From assembly GCA_900466475.1 (NCBI GenBank), contig UBMI01000022.1, positions 121,221-185,220 of the forward strand: a DNA stretch of 64,000 nt, in the 5' to 3' direction. Shown here piece by piece: positions 61,665-64,000 of the stretch; the first letter of the stretch is position 1; every line of letters begins with the position of its first letter. The stretch is from Hyphomicrobiales bacterium. Lineage in GTDB: Bacteria > Pseudomonadota > Alphaproteobacteria > Rhizobiales > Rhizobiaceae. The notes beneath the pieces were generated by a model. The model ran no database searches. It saw nothing but the letters and a program-made list of their open reading frames with translations, and was not told the origin of the DNA. The position numbers were made by a program, and so were the translations under genes.

Positions 61665-62429
61665 ATGACCTATGTCGAACGCATCAAAGACGACATCACC
61701 AGGCTTGCTCAGCCCGCCAGATTCCTGGAACTGGCCGATCGGGTCCTGCCTGGACTTTCGATCGTCACCACCCTCTGTTTCGCTGTTGGACTTTATCTGA
61801 GTTTTGTGTCCGATGGTGATTACCAGCAGGGCGAGACCGTCAGGATCATGTATGTCCATGTCCCGGCGGCATGGATGGCAATGTTCTGTTATGTGGTGAT
61901 GACTGCAAACGCCATCGGCTCCCTGGTATGGCGCCATCCGCTTGCCGATGTCGCCGCGCGCGCTGCTGTGCCAATCGGCGCCGCCTTTACCTTCGTGTCG
62001 CTCGTGACAGGCGCGATCTGGGGCAAGCCGATGTGGGGAACCTGGTGGGTGTGGGACGCGCGCCTGACCTCGATGTTCGTGCTTTTCCTGATGTATCTCG
62101 GGCTATTGGCAATCAATCGTGCAATCGACGAACCGACGCGCGCTGCTCGTGTCACGGCGGTTCTCATTCTCGTGGGCTTCGTCAACATCCCGATCATCAA
62201 GTTCTCGGTCGACTGGTGGAACACTTTGCATCAGCCGGCAAGCGTGCTCAGGCTGGATGGCCCCGCTCTGGACATCGAATTCCTTCGCCCGCTCCTGACC
62301 ATGGGCCTGGCCTTCACGGCACTCTTTTTCACCCTCCACCTGGCCTCGATCAGGAACGAGATCTGGCGGCGAAAACTCATGTCGCATCACCGCTTGGCGG
62401 CACGGGCCGCAATGCAAAAGGAGAATTGA
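61665..62429 (+). CDS. ccmC: Cytochrome c maturation protein C, heme exporter component
   Basis: A 254-residue inner-membrane protein with six helices. MYVHVPAAW carries the first heme-ligand His, GTWWVWDARLTS (about 126-137) the tryptophan-rich heme motif, and WWNTLHQPAS the second His. CcmC loads heme on CcmE for cytochrome c assembly. All key residues are present. It lies in a short ccmCDG set without ccmA, ccmB, ccmE, ccmF or ccmH in the window. An FNR-type box precedes it. Confidence 0.92.
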   Translation: MTYVERIKDDITRLAQPARFLELADRVLPGLSIVTTLCFAVGLYLSFVSDGDYQQGETVRIMYVHVPAAWMAMFCYVVMTANAIGSLVWRHPLADVAARAAVPIGAAFTFVSLVTGAIWGKPMWGTWWVWDARLTSMFVLFLMYLGLLAINRAIDEPTRAARVTAVLILVGFVNIPIIKFSVDWWNTLHQPASVLRLDGPALDIEFLRPLLTMGLAFTALFFTLHLASIRNEIWRRKLMSHHRLAARAAMQKEN

Positions 62430-62430
62430 A

Positions 62431-62586
62431 ATGACACATCGGGACTATGTGCTGGCGGCCTATGCCGCCGCATTCGCCGTCATGACCGCCATCAGCGCGA
62501 CGACCTGGTTTCGCGGCCGCATCTATCGCCGGCAGATCGAGATAGTGGCGAAGATCAGACATGGCGCGCGCCGCGAGGCACGCTAA
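62431..62586 (+). CDS. ccmD: Cytochrome c maturation protein D, small membrane subunit
   Basis: A 51-residue protein of the sequence type MTHRDYVLAAYAAAFAVMTA: one membrane helix followed by a basic cytoplasmic tail (WFRGRIYRRQIEIV), as in CcmD. The Tyr-x-x-x-A-Y-x-x-x start is typical. It starts 1 bp after ccmC and overlaps ccmG. CcmD stabilises the CcmABC complex. It is easily overlooked because of its size. Confidence 0.85.
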   Translation: MTHRDYVLAAYAAAFAVMTAISATTWFRGRIYRRQIEIVAKIRHGARREAR

Positions 62587-63223
62587 AGTGCGCCGCTATC
62601 TGCTTGCCGCCGTGCCGCTGCTCGTCTTTGCAGCAATTGCCGGAGCCGCCGGGCGCACGCTCTATCGGGAGGCGGCGGAAGGATATTCGCCCTCCGCCCT
62701 CCCTTCCGCACTGATCGGTCAGACACGTCCGGCAATCGATCTGCCGCCGCTTGCTGGTCTGCAGTCTCCCGGACTTCAAGATAGCGGGTTTTCCGGCCAG
62801 GTCACGATCGTCAACATATTCGCGTCCTGGTGCGTTCCCTGCCGGCAGGAACATGGCGCGCTCATGCAGCTATCGAAGGATCCGCGCGTCAAGCTGATAG
62901 GCATCAATTATAAGGATGACAGCAGCAACGCTCTGGCCTTCTTGCACGAAAACGGAAATCCCTACGCTGCCGTCGGGGTCGATCCGACCGGAAGGGAAGC
63001 GATCGATTGGGGTGTTTACGGCGTGCCGGAGACCTTCGTCATCGACCGCGACGGCCGCATCCTGTTCAAGCAGGTCGGCCCGCTCGACGACAAGGCCCTG
63101 TCGGTCGGCCTTGGTCCTGCACTCGACAAGGCATTGGCTGCCGGCGGCGGACCGAAGCCCCCGGCCCGCGACTCGATCAGTGGCTTGGATTTAAGCCTGT
63201 TGCGACCGCTTTTCCGGATCTGA
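62561..63223 (+). CDS. ccmG: Thiol:disulfide interchange protein CcmG/DsbE
   Basis: A 220-residue membrane-anchored thioredoxin. The anchor is YLLAAVPLLVFAAIAGAAG (about 13-31), the active site is FASWCVPCRQEH (WCxxC) and YGVPETFVIDRDGRI the cis-Pro loop of CcmG. It reduces apocytochrome c cysteines in the periplasm. The ATG at 62561 overlaps ccmD by 26 bp; a GTG at 62588 (2 bp after the ccmD stop) is equally plausible and better matches usual spacing. The C-terminal extension of about 25 residues is unusual. Convergent overlap with the CBS gene is 33 bp. Confidence 0.88.
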   Translation: MARAARHAKVRRYLLAAVPLLVFAAIAGAAGRTLYREAAEGYSPSALPSALIGQTRPAIDLPPLAGLQSPGLQDSGFSGQVTIVNIFASWCVPCRQEHGALMQLSKDPRVKLIGINYKDDSSNALAFLHENGNPYAAVGVDPTGREAIDWGVYGVPETFVIDRDGRILFKQVGPLDDKALSVGLGPALDKALAAGGGPKPPARDSISGLDLSLLRPLFRI

Positions 63224-63883
63224 ATCCGCGACAAGCTGCAACCGATCGAGGCAGCTTCCCAATCCGAGATTCTCGACGAGCGTAAGCACGGCACGGCGCT
63301 GCAAGTCGGTTTCCACATTTCCTTCGAGCGTGATCTGTCCGTTATGGACGGAGACGCGGATCCTTTGCGGCGTCAGCCCGAGATCATATTTCAGGCGTGT
63401 GCAAACAGCGAGTAGGATCGCGTCATCCTCGCGCGGCAACCTGAGTGTCGGCGCGTCGGTTATCAGTGCGAGGATATCGCGCCGGCTGACGATCCCCACG
63501 AGCCGTCCGTCGTCGACGATCGGAATACGCTTGATGCGATGGACCTCGAGGCTTTCGGCAATATCCGAAACCTCGCTGTCCGGGCTGGCGACGATAACAT
63601 CGCGCGACATGATATCTCTGACGGACCAGCCGTTGCCGCGAATGTAGCGATCGAGATCGACATCGGACGTGATATCCGCGTTACGCGTGGTGCGCGGCGC
63701 AAGCCGGATCTCGCGCCGCAGCAGCAGGTCGCCTTCGGTCAGAATTCCGCAGATCCGCCCGTCGTCGTCAACGACAGGCAGCCCGCTGATGTTGTTTTGC
63801 ATCATCACCGCGGCGGCATGACGGATCCCTGCCGCAGGGCTGATCGAGACCACGTTGCTCGTCATAATGTCCTTGGCCTGCAT
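63191..63883 (-). CDS. CBS-domain pair with C-terminal BON domain
   Basis: A 230-residue protein. CBS 1 is at about 1-60 (MQAKDIMTSNVVSISPAAGI, GLPVVDDDGRICGILTEGDL), CBS 2 at about 88-145 (VRDIMSRDVIVASPDSEVSD, RIPIVDDGRLVGIVSRRDIL) and BON at about 160-225 (VSVHNGQITLEGNVET). CBS pairs bind adenine nucleotides; BON domains often bind membranes. ATG 63883 follows GGGAGG. An FNR-type box lies at the correct distance upstream, so low-oxygen induction is expected. Confidence 0.88.
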   Translation of the reverse strand: MQAKDIMTSNVVSISPAAGIRHAAAVMMQNNISGLPVVDDDGRICGILTEGDLLLRREIRLAPRTTRNADITSDVDLDRYIRGNGWSVRDIMSRDVIVASPDSEVSDIAESLEVHRIKRIPIVDDGRLVGIVSRRDILALITDAPTLRLPREDDAILLAVCTRLKYDLGLTPQRIRVSVHNGQITLEGNVETDLQRRAVLTLVENLGLGSCLDRLQLVADSDPEKRSQQA

Positions 63884-63948
63884 GCGTGCACCTCCCCTTT
63901 CGGAAACATCTGGTGCCATGAGCGTAGGACGGCTTGGACGAACCGACC

Positions 63949-63962
63949 TTGACCTCCGTCAA
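63949..63962 (-). promoter_or_regulatory. FNR/FixK-type box upstream of the CBS-BON gene
   Basis: TTGACCTCCGTCAA fits TTGAY-N4-RTCAA. Reading leftwards, TACGCT starts exactly 22 nt after the box, where the -10 element of a class II FNR promoter should be. Predicted transcription start is near 63914, giving a 31-nt leader with GGGAGG before the ATG. Confidence 0.7.
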
Positions 63963-64000
63963 AGTCGCGGTGTCGGATCGAGCAATTCGGCAAGCCTTGC

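Noticed and set aside
1..64000. CRISPR arrays, tRNA or rRNA genes, replication origin or phage modules
   Set aside because: No regularly spaced repeats, cloverleaf sequences, rRNA stretches, repABC-like genes or phage structural genes were seen on reading both strands.

Overview
The window reads as accessory DNA of a Rhizobiales bacterium (Rhizobium/Agrobacterium group), probably a plasmid or chromid. The evidence is high GC, ATGA-coupled operons, many substrate-specific ABC transporters and catabolic regulators (DeoR, LacI, IclR, AraC, GntR), an IS427-type insertion sequence, FNR/FixK-type boxes, and no rRNA, tRNA or core housekeeping genes. The assignment rests on gene content only.

Layout. 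1-1848: sugar kinase (cut by the window edge) and class I aldolase, with a DeoR regulator divergent. 2003-10603: a LacI regulator and a carbohydrate module of two Gfo/Idh oxidoreductases, two TIM-barrel isomerase/epimerase-like proteins, two alpha/beta hydrolases, an Rpe-like epimerase and a ROK kinase. This combination resembles oxidation-elimination-hydration-reduction pathways such as levoglucosan LgdA-B1-B2-C, with the ROK kinase taking up the released hexose. 10624-11420: an IS5-family IS427-group element lying exactly against the stop codon of the next gene.

11421-22469: the most striking locus. A minus-strand operon (FMN reductase, citryl-CoA-lyase-like protein, CoA transferase, LigB/LigA ring-cleavage dioxygenase, TRZ/ATZ-type amidohydrolase) and a plus-strand LivKHMGF-type ABC transporter flank an IclR regulator. 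The two operons share the same promoter architecture: a TTGACA -35 box followed by two ATTCG-N5-CGAAT-like inverted repeats with starts 19 bp apart. This predicts one IclR-controlled regulon for uptake and breakdown of an unidentified, possibly amino-substituted, aromatic or heteroaromatic compound.

22470-28258: a decayed stretch with an orphan BrnA-like antitoxin, an IS30 helix-turn-helix relic, hypothetical genes, an F420-type NADP reductase-like protein, a cyclase relic, a YqhA protein and MgtC. 28259-36337: an HAE1-type RND pump, a lipase-like hydrolase, an SH3 protein, an AI-2E-type permease and a Tat-exported amidohydrolase. 36509-42601: arginine deiminase with two APC antiporters but no arcB/arcC, then an AraC regulator. 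42650-50928: GntR regulator, sugar-acid dehydratase, DapA-like aldolase and a Dpp-type ABC transporter, with an aldehyde dehydrogenase relic. 51060-59095: small stress or nucleotide-metabolism genes (HD, NUDIX, DeoR, two Rnk-like proteins, a membrane-anchored pair, a serine hydrolase). 59548-64000: an ABC exporter and an FNR-box-preceded ccmCDG set convergent with an FNR-box-preceded CBS-BON protein.
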